Assembly (NCBI RefSeq): GCF_016808095.1
Contig: NC_068971.1
Span: 21,936,501-22,000,500, forward strand
Origin: Vigna angularis
Taxonomy: Eukaryota > Streptophyta > Magnoliopsida > Fabales > Fabaceae
Length of the DNA: 64,000 bases
Reading direction: 5' to 3'
The notes under the pieces were generated by a model. It saw nothing but the letters and a program-made list of their open reading frames with translations, was not told the DNA's origin and did not search any database. The position numbers and the translations under genes are program-made. Shown piece by piece: positions 33,561 to 45,714 of this stretch (positions within the stretch are counted from its first letter, which is position 1; each line of letters opens with the position of its first letter).

Positions 33561-35611
33561 ATGGGTAAGATTGAACTGGTAGAGAAAATTGTAGTTGTTC
33601 CTGAGCAACCTACACCACGCAAGAGAATGTTCTTGTCAAATATTGATCTGTCCCTTGTTGTTTACCAAGATTCTGCCTCCTTTTTTGACCCTCCAACTAC
33701 CCAAATGAGTTTCAGTGAGATTTGTAACAAATTATACAGTGCACTTGGTAAAATGCTTGTGCAGTATGATTTTATGGCTGGCAGACTAGTGCCAAGTTTG
33801 GAAGAGACTAACAGATTTGAAATTGACTGCAATGGTGCTGGCATTGTGGTTGCAGCTGCAAGAACTGACAGAAAATTGAGTGAATTTGGTGTGATTTCTG
33901 CACCTAATCCACAGTTGAGGGAATTAGTTCTTTTTTTACATGAAGGGTGTGACCAAGAAACTGATCTGAAAGAAAAACCCCTTGCATCCTTACAGGTTAA
34001 GGCTCCTTTTACTTCTGTCATCCTTACATTCATTCTTTGTTTAAGTTTTTTTATCTGCTTTTACTCTTGATTTCCTTGCATTTTAGTCTCCAAAGTGAAG
34101 GTTCATTTTAAGGGATCATGTAGTTGATAAAGATTCAAAATATTAACATCTTACAGGGACCAAAACAATGAGATTAGTGTGGAATAAAATCATAAAGAAA
34201 AATTTAAGCATGTCATAATGGAAAAGAGTCACATGTATTATATAAACTACAAACTTGTTTAAACAATTGGATTTAAATGGTTCTGTGTGTTTCTACAACT
34301 TGCATGCCTGTGAAACAGACCTCTCAAATTATCTTGATCCAATTATATGAGTTTCTTGTATTTCCATTCCATTAAATTCATTTTTCCATCTTGATTCTTA
34401 AACACAAAGGTAAAAAGGATCAGTTTGTATAAACAACTTATAGTGATAATACTTGAGTATAAATTCTCACTTTAATTGAAGAAGGAATGTAGTTAAACTG
34501 TTCTGATATAATAAGTTCTGTTTCCACAGACAATTTATTGAAATAAGTTACAAATAACTTATGAACATACTACAAACTGTATTTTTTTTTCATAAATTCT
34601 ACCATATAACTGCACAAGCATTTATGCCACAATTGTTAATCTGATGAATAAGCTAATTCAGACATAAAATCTAAATAAATGCAAATGTAAGTCAAGTACA
34701 TTATTTGTTGTTTATGACAGCTGACTCAGTTTGGTTGTGGAAGTTTGGCACTTGCTTCTCACTACAATCACTGCACTTTGGACGGTTTTGCAATAAGAGA
34801 TTTTGAGGTAAACTTAGGGGCATTAACACGTGGTGAGGATCTCATCACAGTACCTAATGCAGATAGAACACTGCTGAGAGCAAGAAATCCTCCAATTGTA
34901 AGCCATCCACATTTTGAGTACTCAAAATCTACTGTGACACACAACTTGTTTACTCTCCGAGGCAAAAGTGGTACCAATGTCATGCAGTCCCTGCCAGAAA
35001 ACCAGATTCAAGTGCTTCATTTGTCGCCACAAAGCATTGCTAGCTTCAAAAAGAAAGCCCTGGAGGAGGACAAAACCTTAAAGAACACAACCACTTTTCA
35101 GGTTGTTGCTGCCAAAATATGGAAGGCAAGAAGCATTGCAACAAGGATGTCGGAGGAAAAAGTGTCCACAATGCTGTTTCCAGTGGATGTGAGGAAAAGG
35201 GTTGTTCCTGAACTCCCAGATGGGTTTGCAGGGAATGCATTGGTCCCTGGTTTTGCAAGAGCAACTGTGAGGGAGCTGAAGGAGCTAGAAGATTCAAGTC
35301 ACATAAGGAAGGTGCAAGAAGGGCTTGAAAGGTTGAATAATGAGTACATTAAGTCAGGAATAGATTGGTTAGAAGTGAACAAAGGAGCACCTTGTATGGA
35401 AGATAGTTTCTCCTTGGTGGCATGGTGGAGATTGGGGTTAGAGGAACAGCTTTTTGCATGGGGTAGACTCAAGTGTGCTACTCCACTACAAGTTAAGCCT
35501 GGTTTGGTCATGCTATTGCCAGGGCCACAAGATCAAGGAGGCATTAACATATGCCTTGATTTACCTGAGGATCAAATGAAACACTTTAGTAGGATAATGC
35601 TACAAATCTAG
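33561..35611 (+). CDS. BAHD (HXXXD-type) acyltransferase, 2 exons
   Basis: BAHD enzymes transfer acyl groups from acyl-CoA to alcohols or amines in the cytosol, making wall, cutin/suberin and specialised metabolites. Exons 33561-33995 and 34721-35611 join in phase 0 (1326 nt, 441 residues). This is the usual BAHD length, with the usual single intron before the catalytic segment. The catalytic motif is HCTLD (H162-D166), followed by GF. A FAGN block (314-317) stands where many BAHDs have YFGN. The structural DFGWG motif near the C-terminus is replaced by LFAWG (389-393). The end is LDLPEDQMKHF, typical of the hydroxycinnamoyl/omega-hydroxy-acid feruloyl transferase-like group, but the substrate cannot be assigned. 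ATG at 33561 is used; an in-frame upstream GTG was ignored. Confidence 0.92.
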
Positions 35612-35956
35612 ATCTTGTTTCACAATTCTATGAGTTATAGTACTGTTGTTAATCCCATAATATTAATAATCCCATAATATATCTAAAGATGAACTGCTTG
35701 TTACTCCTCTCAGTGATTGCTTAAGGTTTTGGACCATTGTTGAGATGCTTATGCCAGATTCACCTGGTTTAAGAGATCATTCATAGAGTAAAGTAATTCA
35801 TATGCTTAAAACAATGTTGTATACATGTTTTTTTTACTAATATTAGACAAATTCACCCAAAAATTATGAAAATAGACAAGTCAAAAAAGAAATTCACTCA
35901 AGATATACCATTTCAATTCCAATGATTCAATCTTTTGAAGCATATACATGAGTTAA
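35612..35956. other. Shared 3' intergenic region of two convergent genes
   Basis: Only 345 bp separate the BAHD stop from the XTH stop. A duplicated AATCCCATAATAT stretch (about 35652-35680) may serve as polyadenylation context. Transcripts from both genes may overlap here. Confidence 0.6.
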
Positions 35957-38110
35957 TTAGAGGCACTCCAAGGGAATCTGAGGGTATCGTTTCCTATCAG
36001 TACAATAATCATAGGTGGTATACTTATGTTTGATACGTTCATATTGACTTAGTCTTACAGGATCCAAGTGCCAAAACTTCTGCCTATTCCACCAGAAGTT
36101 ATCAGAAGAACAATTTTTGGCATTTGAGGTTAAAACTTGACAGCCACTGACATCAAAACCTTGGAAATTTGCTTTGAATGGTGCATAAAGCCAATCAGTT
36201 TTAGTTTTGCCTCCATTTGTTGCCCAGCTTTCTGCATCCCACAAAGTTGCTTGTATCTGCATTGCCTTTGATGGGTATCCCACCCCAATATTAGTCTTGT
36301 TCTTGAATACCCTAATGGGCACGTTATCCACGTAAAATCTGCCAATTCATTTCAGATACATGCATATAAAAAAGTGCTTGTAAGAGCTTCTCAAATTCAT
36401 CAACTTCAATCTTCTGAAAAGATAGTCCTATTTTTATCATGTAGTGCATCTTACACAATTTGATGTTGGTTCCAAAGAATTCTATAATTGTGAAAATCTG
36501 CAGTAGGGTCAAACCAAAGACGAATTCTTTGCTCTCTATTCCCTTGGCCATCTACAAATACATTGGTTTGTAATCTATAAGGCTTCCCTTCTCTGTTGCC
36601 CAAGAATTCAAAATCCAACTCATCATGCTTACTTCCTTCTGAACTTAACTGCAATAAATCAAACACATTAAGAACTTTGCAACATAATTCTATATAATTT
36701 ACATTTCAAACAGATATCATCATTGCTAAATGTCATAGAATTCACAATAGAAACTTTTAGTTATGTTGAGTTTCTGAATTCTACTTTCTGCACAGGATCA
36801 TTGTTTACCAAAAGTTAATTTTTTTATTTATCAGAAAAGTCAACTTATTAATGAAATATTAGAGTAAAAAATAAGTATATTGATTAAATTCAGTCAGTTT
36901 CTCATGTAAATATATTACAATTTTTTTAGAAGAATGTAGTATTTTTTAATTTATTTACAAATTAATAGTTTTATACACAGACATTCATGTGGGCCGATGT
37001 TGATACTAATGCCTTGTCTAGATAACTTTCCTCTTAAAAACTTTCAGCAGGAAAAGGAAAAAAGAAAAAGCCTTTTCTGTAAACTAAAATTAAATTATAC
37101 AGAAAATAAGAAAAAAACAAGAATTAAAAAAAAAAAAAAACGCGAGAACACCAACCAATTATTAATAAAAATAAAATTTTGATGTAAGTAAATTTCTATA
37201 AATTTTAATTTTTGTCTGAAACACTTTTCTATTGTAGAAAGCGTTTTTATAGAAGATTCCTATTTGAATGACTTTGACCTTTGAAAGTGGTAATATGAAA
37301 GTTTGTTGTAATGGAATTAAAATATGTGGATGTATGAGATTATCTCTTAATTAAGTAGGATCAAAGTTCAAAGAATTCACGTAATAAGCTGTGACAACTC
37401 CAGCAGAATTTCTGTTTGGTACTTTGATCCTCATATTAAACAATCCAGATCCATATGCCATCTTTGATCCAAATCCAGATCCTGTATAATAAAACAGAAT
37501 TAACATCAAATAATTTACTTTATATGTTTATTTTCTTATTTACTAAGGGGGTAATGTTTTCTCTTTTTATTTTAAGAGAATTTGGGATAATCTTTCACTG
37601 TAAGTGAATGAACTTTTATTGATTTTACTTTTTTTTTTGTTTTTACTTTTATTAAATGAGACTTAAAAACATATTTTACTTTTAAAAAATATATAGTTTT
37701 TAATAGCATAATTCACATAACACTGCTTGAAGTTCAATACGTACAGAATGTTTTGTCCTTATTGATTAATGTCTATTTCACAAATTCAACAATTATATGT
37801 ATATAAAATGAAAGAAAGTGTTTTATTTATCATATTACTGAAAAAGAATTATCTAAGGGAAGAACACTAATTAATAAAGTAAAAGATAATTGAAAAAAAA
37901 AAGTAGATGCAAGGCACATAAAGAAACAAAAAGGACATGTTATTAACCTGAAGAGTTATCCATTGTGAGCTGAATTTCTTTCCCTTGGTTTAAGAAGACA
38001 ACATGATCATCACCCCAAATAACCTCATAGTTTTGATCGAAGCTTGTTTCTCTGTCCATTTTTCCTTGGACAGCAAGAAGGAGAAGGAAAATGAAGAATT
38101 GAGAACCCAT
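35957..38110 (-). CDS. XTH: Xyloglucan endotransglucosylase/hydrolase (XTH, GH16), 4 exons
   Basis: XTHs cut and rejoin xyloglucan in the cell wall. Exons on the minus strand, in order: 38110-37948, 37481-37381, 36648-36455 and 36338-35957 (840 nt, 279 residues), all GT-AG. Residues 1-17 form a hydrophobic secretion signal. The catalytic block is [10 protein letters not shown] (nucleophile E98, D100, acid/base E102). The following residues are NREG, so the N-glycosylation sequon that usually follows the catalytic block in XTHs is absent; other sequons exist (NKT and NCS). The C-terminal XET_C region has the expected cysteines (CQVL, NCSS, YDYC, LECL) and the FWWNR block. Length and exon layout fit the family. 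The gene faces the BAHD gene tail to tail. Confidence 0.95.
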
Positions 38111-38187
38111 ATAACATAACCCAAGCTTTGAATATTACAACATCGGAAAATATGCTTATTATGTTGTTTGCAAAGTTATACAAATCC

Positions 38188-38190
<3 letters not shown>

Positions 38191-38252
<62 letters not shown>
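38191..38252. repeat. (TA)n microsatellite in the XTH promoter
   Basis: About 62 bp of uninterrupted TA, 80-140 bp upstream of the XTH start codon on the minus strand. At this distance it could itself act as the TATA element, and its length may vary between accessions. Confidence 0.95.
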
Positions 38253-38257
<5 letters not shown>

Positions 38258-39661
38258 GATGATGTAAGCTTTGTTTGTAAATGGAAACATGCATGCAATG
38301 ACCCATAATTGCATGGCCAATACGCCATTGACTTCTCAATATTACTATCGTCCATAACAAACCACATCATTAGGGCTTTCTTCAGAAGCAATGTATATGG
38401 AGACTTTTCATAGCTTCAGATATTCATTAATAAAATAAACTTTCAATCAGAAATTTTGTCTTTTTCCCTCTTTTAGATTTAATTGGGTTTTTCTAGATTT
38501 ACGTAAATATCATGCCACACAAAAATCCACAACATTCCAGCTCTTCCATTGCTGTGCAATCAATTATGTAATGTTTCATAATAAAGCTTCAATTGCTGGC
38601 AAAAAATTTCTTACGACACTTTTATTGCACTACGCATATTGCTTTGAGTTGGAGATAGTGATGCAATGGGTTAGGTTCAAGTCCGTCTAAAAAGAAATTC
38701 GTTCCATTATTTGTTATCTAATTAGTACTCGTGAAAAAAAATCAGAGATTTTTTATATTTATGAATATTCATGGAGTCTCAAATATTTTTATATTCTATT
38801 TTTTTTTAAATTTTAAATACAAATATTTAAAGTAAATCTTTAAAATATAAATTTAGTTTAAAAAAATATAATTCAAATTAAATTCCTCGCTAAAATTTTA
38901 ATGCATTATTTTATTATCAATGTTTCTCTCACTAATAATTTTATTTGTCATTACTTGAATTTAAAAATGAGAGTATATTGGAACTTTCTTAGCTTTCTCC
39001 ACAATTCCCTTTATGTTGGGCTTATAGAAACTATCTATGGTAGAATATGTTTAATTTGCAGGTTTTAAACATCTTTAGTTAGAGTTGACTTAATTTTAGT
39101 TTGTAAAACTTTTACTTCCCAATTGATTGATCCTTGGATGATTAGAAGTCAGTGAGGAAATGTTTGAAGTTGTGTAAGGATATTTAGAGTTTAAAGTCTC
39201 TCATATTTTTCGAGAAAGTAATTATTGTGCAGATATTAGCCAGTTTATGATTGATTAAGAGGGAATCTTTTCATATTTTGATTTGCTTCCTAGTATTCCA
39301 TAATCGATACCAGTTTCCTATGTCAATGGGTACTTTAGCTCGTATGAGGCTTATCTCTTATTTTTATCATTAGATATTGGTGTGATTTTCCAGAAATTCT
39401 TTTTCTATTTTTTTATTACTTTTAATAATATTTTTCATGTGATGATAAATAATAAATATTTCTTGTGATGTCAATATAGCTAAGATGTCAAGATATATAA
39501 TGATGTCTACCATAAGTTTTTGATTAAAAAAATTACAATTTAGAATATTTTAAGGAGACATGTATTTATAAAATGTAATTAAGAGTTAATTGAGGTATTA
39601 TAATAAACCAAAGTCACTTTACCTCTAACCCTGACTTTTATGTGAAGAATTTGGTAGTGAC
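38253..39661. other. XTH upstream region and intergenic DNA
   Basis: AT-rich DNA with no supported gene or repeat. It ends at the GAC target duplication (39659-39661) of the large CACTA element. Confidence 0.55.
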
Positions 39662-39679
39662 TACTAGTGCAAAAAAAGC

Positions 39680-40050
39680 TTTAGACGTCCGTTCTTTTGG
39701 TTTTTTGACGTCCAACCTTCTCCCGACGTCTTTGTGGGTGACGTTACTCAGACATCGGGGGGTCCACATCGGACGTGTATATAGACGTCCGATATGTCAG
39801 GCCGGACGTCTCTCTAGACGTCCGGTGTGTACCCCCTCCGACGTCCATATAGACGTCCAATGTGCTCCCCTCTGACGTCCACATAGACGTCCGACGGCTC
39901 CTCCCCCCGACGTCTACACAGACGTCCGAGGTGTATCCCCCGACGACCACCTGCCTGAATGGTTTTGTGGTAGGTGTGGGGTTGGACGTCCGTTTGTGCA
40001 CTACCAGATGTCTATAGACGTCCGACAGTGCACTAACAAATGTCTACTGG
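39680..40050. repeat. CACTA left subterminal repeats (GACGTCC/GACGTCT motifs)
   Basis: More than a dozen GACGTC-centred motifs occur in both orientations, mostly as AGACGTCCG or CGACGTC. Subterminal repeats of this sort bind the element's transposition proteins in En/Spm (family knowledge). Confidence 0.85.
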
Positions 40051-41570
40051 ACGTTTTTTTTAAAAAATTAATTTATTTTTGCAATAAAACCACACCTGAA
40101 AAGCAGAAAATTGTCCCAGAACAATATAGTATAATATATATATGCGTTTCATATAAATAAAGTTCTACTTAATGTAAAATATAATTCACTACCAAAACTA
40201 TCAAGATTAAACTTAAACTAAAACTAAGCAATGTTCAACAACAAATAAAACTATTCCTAACTCCATCTTTGCAGAAGATAAGCGGTCCACTCCTGCCTTA
40301 TCTGCCTAATTGTGTCCTCTGATATAGGAGATGTACTCTTGAAGCGCTGCAAAATTGAAGAAAGATTCATTATGGTTTCATATATGTTTGAAGATGAATT
40401 TGATTTGTAATGTATTCAAGGTATACATCATTATCTCATTCCAGTCATCTATAATGACAGCTCGAATGATGGTCTTAATCCAACACATCACATAGAAGCC
40501 ACATTCCCATGAATCTAGCTGCTGGTTACACTAAAATGACAAACTAAATAGTTAAGAATTTAGATCATTCAATAACATAGAAAATGAATTAGAACCATAA
40601 ATGACTTACAACCTTTGGATACAAAATTTGAACCAGTTGACCACGAGATTTACCAATAACTCTGTACTGATTGAAAACACAAAATATAATTAATATGACT
40701 ATATTTATCATAAAAGTTGAAGGTGAACATCAAATTCAAAGTCATTTTTGGAGAAACACTTACCCTTGAAGCATTGTTCTCAAGTCATTTTTCATCTTCC
40801 TATGCAACGAACAAAACCATATAATTTTACATGCTTTGGGAATGATGACCATCAGCTACCAGTGCAACCTATCACAAAGGACAAATAGTTATTTAACTAA
40901 TTAAGGAAACTATAATAATGAACTAGCCACATATAACAACACCTACCCATCAATGTATGGCACAAGGTATACGTCTCTTTTTGACTCATCCATCCATGTT
41001 TGCAAATAATGTTGTCTGTTTTGAAGTGTGTTACCAGACGGTTGAATGGTCTGAGGTTCAACAAATCCGTACATGGAAGACCGACCTTGGTCTACAATGA
41101 TTGTGTCCATGTACCTAAAACAACAAAGTTAAGTTGTTAGAAACTATAAGAATCTAAATAAAAGTAATATGAAAGACCAAATTTACTATCTTACATGCAC
41201 CATAGTTGAATGATGGAAATATTCAACATCCTGTCTCCCCCAATCACCTCCAATGCATCAGAGAATGTGATATATACTGGCACATGTGGGGGAAGACCGA
41301 ATACTCTCAAATCCCAGTATAGTTCTAATGGTGCTTTCTTCAACCTGGGTAATTTTGTCATTAGCTTTGATAGAGGATCATCCTCCGCTTCAGCCAAGTC
41401 ATCATCTTCATGTATGACTGTATCATGAATTGGCTGCTTCTGAGGACGTGTGAACTGAAGATAAGAATTTACGTCAAAGAGTTATCAACAAATATTTGAA
41501 GAATAAACATAGAAATATTAGGGAAAAAGACATTATACCTGTGGAGTAGCGATGTGTGACATGATCAATG

Positions 41571-42525
41571 TGTTACCAATAAGGAGTATTGGTAAAACCT
41601 GAAGATGTGTTTTGATGATGCTGCAACTTATAGATTTTGGATGTAGTAGGAAAATATTTAAAAAAAGCAACTTGTAGATTTTGAATGTAGTAGAAAAATG
41701 TTAAACATTGTAATTTTTACTAATATAATCGATTATGGTTAAGCAATAATCGATTATCACAAGTCATACTTGAATAATCGATTATCACTTCATATAATCG
41801 ATTATCACTTCATATAATCGATTATCACTTTTTTGAAAACTCTGTAATGGACTTGAATAATCGATTATCACTTACAATAATCGATTATTCATGGCAGTTG
41901 GGAGCTGACCTTTGGCATTCAGTGTACTTGGCTATATAATTTGATTTGGAGAAATCAGAAGGCAACGTTTTTTGAACTGAGAAAGCTTATAACACTATGT
42001 GTCAGAGGAACGTTCTTAGAGAGCTTTTTGTTCATTGTTCCCTTGCTTGGTCTTGTGAAAGGAGAGGCTCGCGTATCGTGTGTCGATAGTTAGAGCAGAC
42101 TCTCTTCAAGTTAGCAAGGTACTCTGCCTGGTCTTGTGAAAGGAGAAGCTTGCGAATCGTTGGTCGATTGCCGGAGCGGTTCTCTTCAAGTTGGTAGAGT
42201 GGTTCTTTTCGTTTTATTCCTGTTCATTTGATTGTAATCTGTTAAACCATTTTTAGTGGAACTGTTAATCACTATTTATAGTGATTAACGACTGGACGTA
42301 GATTCTGTTGAATCGAACCAGTATAAAAATATCTGTGTGATTTTTCTATTCCCTACACTCATATTATTTTACGTATATCAACTGTTTGATTAATTTTCTG
42401 AAAGAAAATTATTTTTACTAAAAGGACCAAATTAATTTTAATTGTGATCGAACACGCTTTCAGCTCTCTGAGTTTTAATTCCGCTGCGCTATACTCTTCG
42501 AAAAATACCCCCTCAGATACCAACA
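41571..42525 (+). repeat. 5' LTR of the SIRE-type element
   Basis: It contains seven copies of the palindromic decamer TAATCGATTA at 41726-41886, then a TATATAAT box at 41933. It has one more 20-bp repeat unit (ATAATCGATTATCACTTCAT) than the 3' LTR. Confidence 0.95.
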
Positions 42526-42527
42526 AT

Positions 42528-42539
42528 TGGTATCAGAGC
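42528..42539 (+). other. Primer-binding site complementary to initiator tRNA-Met
   Basis: TGGTATCAGAGC lies two bases after the 5' LTR, the standard copia primer site. Confidence 0.93.
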
Positions 42540-42577
42540 TTGCTTTGATAGTTTTTAAAAAAAAAATATTTGCGAAA

Positions 42578-44203
42578 ATGGCCGGTCACAATCAAAACCA
42601 TGTATATGCTGAGGGTGCTTCCATTAACAGACCTCCATTGTTTACTGGTGATAACTATGCTTTTTGGAAAGTGAGAATGGAGATTTTTATGGGGTCTGTT
42701 GATAGAGGTATCTGGGAAGCTGTACAAAATGGCCCTTATATTCCTAGGAATACTATTGATGGTGTAGAGACTGAAAAACCTTATTTTAATTGGACTGCTG
42801 AAGAAAATAGATGAGCTCAGTTTGATATTAAAGCTCGCAATATAATTTCATCTGTTGTTGTACTTGATGAATTTTATAGAATTTCAGTGTGTAAGACAAC
42901 ACAGGAAATGTGGGAAGTCCTCAGAGTCACTCATGAAGGAACAGAGGACGTGAAGCGCGCTAGGAAGAACACTCTCATTCAGGAATATGAGATGTTCAGA
43001 ATGCAACCTGGAGAAACGATCTCTGACGTTCAAAAACAATTCACTCATATTGTGAATCATTTAACAGGGTTGGGTAAGACTTTTGATACTGATGAACTTA
43101 ATGTGAAAATTCTAAAATCTCTGGATAGGTCTTGGCAACCAAAGGTGACTGCCATCTCGGAGTCTCAAAATCTTACTCAGATGTCAATGCCAATCTTGTT
43201 TGGAAAGCTCCGTGAGCATGAACTTGAGTTGAGGAGATTGACTGCTGAAGAGGATCAAGGCAAAAGGAAAACTCTAGCTTTCAAGTCTGAAATATCTAAA
43301 GGAAAAAGCTCTAAGAGGATCGAAGAAGATGATTCTGATGATGAAGAAAACATGAGCTTGATGATAAAGAAATTTGCAAAGTTCATGAAAGCAAAGGGAA
43401 AGGACAAGTTTCACAAAGATAGGAAAGAAAGTCAAGAATCTCCATCAAACGTAAAGTGCTTCGGTTGTGGAGAAAGAGGGCACGTAAAATCTGAGTGTCC
43501 AAAAAGCAAGAAAAGTGAAGACAAGAAGGAAAGAAAATTTCAAAGGAAAAAGAAAGCATACATAGCTTGGGAGGATAATGCCTCTAGCTCAACGAGTTCA
43601 AGTGACACAGAAGAAGAAGCCAATCTATGCCTTATGGCAGATTCTGAAGAAACTGGAAGTCAAGTAAGCGATTCCAGCTTTGAATATAGTGAATTAGATT
43701 TACAAAAAGCTTTCTTTGAATTGATGAATGAATATGAGAAACTTAATGCTGCTCATAAAAATTTAAAAAAGGAACATAATGAATTGAAGTTAAAATATGA
43801 TAAACTGCTTGATGATGAAGTTGTTCTAAGAAATAGAGTTAATACCTTAGAAATTAAATTATCAGATGCAAATGCTACTGTTGAACCTGTTGAATGCTTG
43901 TCATGCAAAAGTTATATGTTTGATATTGATATACTTGAAAACTTACTTGCTAAGGCAACTAAAGCTAATTCACATGCTAAAACAAACCTTAATAAGAGCA
44001 ATGGAAACATGCATCAAAATTTTAAATCCAAGGTAAGAAGAACTCGAAAAATTTGGGTTGTTAAAGGAACTTTTATTAAAAATAAAATTAGTGATGTATG
44101 TTGCTTTTACTGTATGAAGCATGGTCACACATCAAACAAATGCAATATCAAACATGTTGGTGTTCCAAGTGGCAAATATGCTTGGGTTAAAGCTGTGAGA
44201 TGA
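42578..44203 (+). pseudogene. SIRE-type gag with one premature stop
   Basis: The ATG at 42578 follows the primer site. The N-terminal part (NRPPLFTGDNYAFWKVRME) and the UBN2-like copia gag region (EMWEVLRVTHEGT, QNLTQMSMPILFGKL) are clear. A TGA at 42812-42814 interrupts the frame, which then runs open to 44203. Two CCHC zinc knuckles are present: CFGCGERGHVKSEC near 43460 and CFYCMKHGHTSNKC near 44102, separated by an acidic, Lys-rich coiled-coil stretch. The long gag with two knuckles is typical of Sireviruses. Confidence 0.9.
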
Positions 44204-44280
44204 TGTAAACTTGCAAAAACTAACCCCAAGGACCTATATTGAGATTGGGGACCTAAAATTCTTGCTAACTTGTTTTGTAG

Positions 44281-44559
44281 GATCAATCTAAGTCCAAGAA
44301 GTCACTGTGGTATCTTGATAGTGGTTGCTCAAGACACATGACTGGTGACAAGAAAAGATTCATCTCTTTTGAGAAGAAGAAGCAAGGATTTGTAACGTAT
44401 GGGGATAACAACAAAGGCAGAATAATGGGTACTGGAAACATTGGAGGAGGAAACACTTTGACAATAAAAGACGTCTTATACGTTGAAGGCCTCAAACATA
44501 ATCTTCTAAGCATAAGCCAACTATGCGACAAAGGTTTCAAGGTGATGAGGATTACTTAA
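44281..44559 (+). pseudogene. SIRE-type protease fragment
   Basis: Aspartic protease with the copia active-site block [10 protein letters not shown] (near 44314), then [29 protein letters not shown] and a stop at 44557. Where the GAG-pre-integrase and integrase domains should begin, the sequence jumps to the region upstream of RT. Confidence 0.88.
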
Positions 44560-45714
44560 GAGAAGCCCTTGAGGAGATGTATCTAAATGAAAATTATCCT
44601 CCGGAGCTTCAAGAAACACCCTAAGTCGTTGATTCCAAAAGCTATCAACAACCAAGAGGACTATCTTTGGACAACATCATAGGAGATATATCAAAAGGGG
44701 TAACTACTAGACATAATTTAAATAATTTTTGTCTAACTGTTGCTTTTGTGTCTCAAGTAGAACCTAAAAATATAAAGGAAGCTCTTCAAGATGACAAGTG
44801 GTGCATTGCTATGTAAGAAGAGCTAAATCAATTTGAAAGGAATGAAGTTTGGGAACTTATTCCAAAACAAGAAGAATTCTAAGTCATAGGAACAAAATGG
44901 GTATTCAGGAACAAGCTTGATGAGGATGGAAACATCACAAAGAATAAAGCAAGGCTAGTTGCTAAGGGATATTGTCAAGAGGAAGGTATAGATTATGATG
45001 AAACGTATGCACCGGTAGCCAGGTTAGAAGCAATTAGATTATTACTTGCATATGCATCTTTGATGAAATTTAAACTATATCAAATGAATGTAAAAAGTAC
45101 TTTCTTAAATGGTTTTATAAAAGAAGAAGTGTATGTTAGTCAACCTCCTGGCTTTGAAGATTTTAAATTTCCTGATCATGTTTACAAGTTGAAAAAGGCC
45201 CTTTATGGTCTTAAACAAGCACCTAGGTCTTGGTATGAAAGACTTAGTACCTTTTTAATTGAAAATGAATTTTCTAGAGGAAAGGTTGATTCAACCTTAT
45301 TCATTAAGAAAGTAGGAAAACACATTTTAATCGTGCAAGTTTATGTAGATGATATCATTTTTGGGTCAACTGATGATTCTTTGTGTGAAGAGTTTGCAAA
45401 AATAATGCAAGGTGAATTTGAGATGTCTATGATGGGTGAGTTAAACTTTTTCTTAGGACTACAGATAAAACAAATGAATGGTGGAACATTCATCTCCCAA
45501 ACTAAATACTGTAGAGAAATTCTTAGGAAATTTGGTATGGATAGCTGCAAGGAAGCTAGTACACCCATGGGTACTTCATGTTATTTAGATAAGAATGAAA
45601 TTGGAAAAGGAGTGAATGAAACCATGTTTAGAGGCATGATAGGATCCTTGCTATACTTAACTGCTAGTAGACCAGATATTTTGCAGAGTGTTTGTGTATG
45701 TGCTAGATACCAAG
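44560..45714 (+). pseudogene. SIRE-type reverse transcriptase, degraded
   Basis: Copia RT is recognised by [20 protein letters not shown] (about 44910), [16 protein letters not shown] and [10 protein letters not shown] (catalytic DD near 45345) blocks and by [16 protein letters not shown] at the end. In-frame stops occur near 44814 and 44880, before the longest open part at 45060-45714. It is cut at 45714 by the solo LTR; the continuation is at 48318. Confidence 0.9.

Noticed and set aside
38025..38391. Minus-strand open frames with IYIYIY repeats
   Set aside because: They are translations of the TA microsatellite and the XTH first exon in wrong frames.
41210..41428. Plus-strand open frame across the Ulp1 exon
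   Set aside because: Antisense shadow of the CACTA Ulp1 exon.
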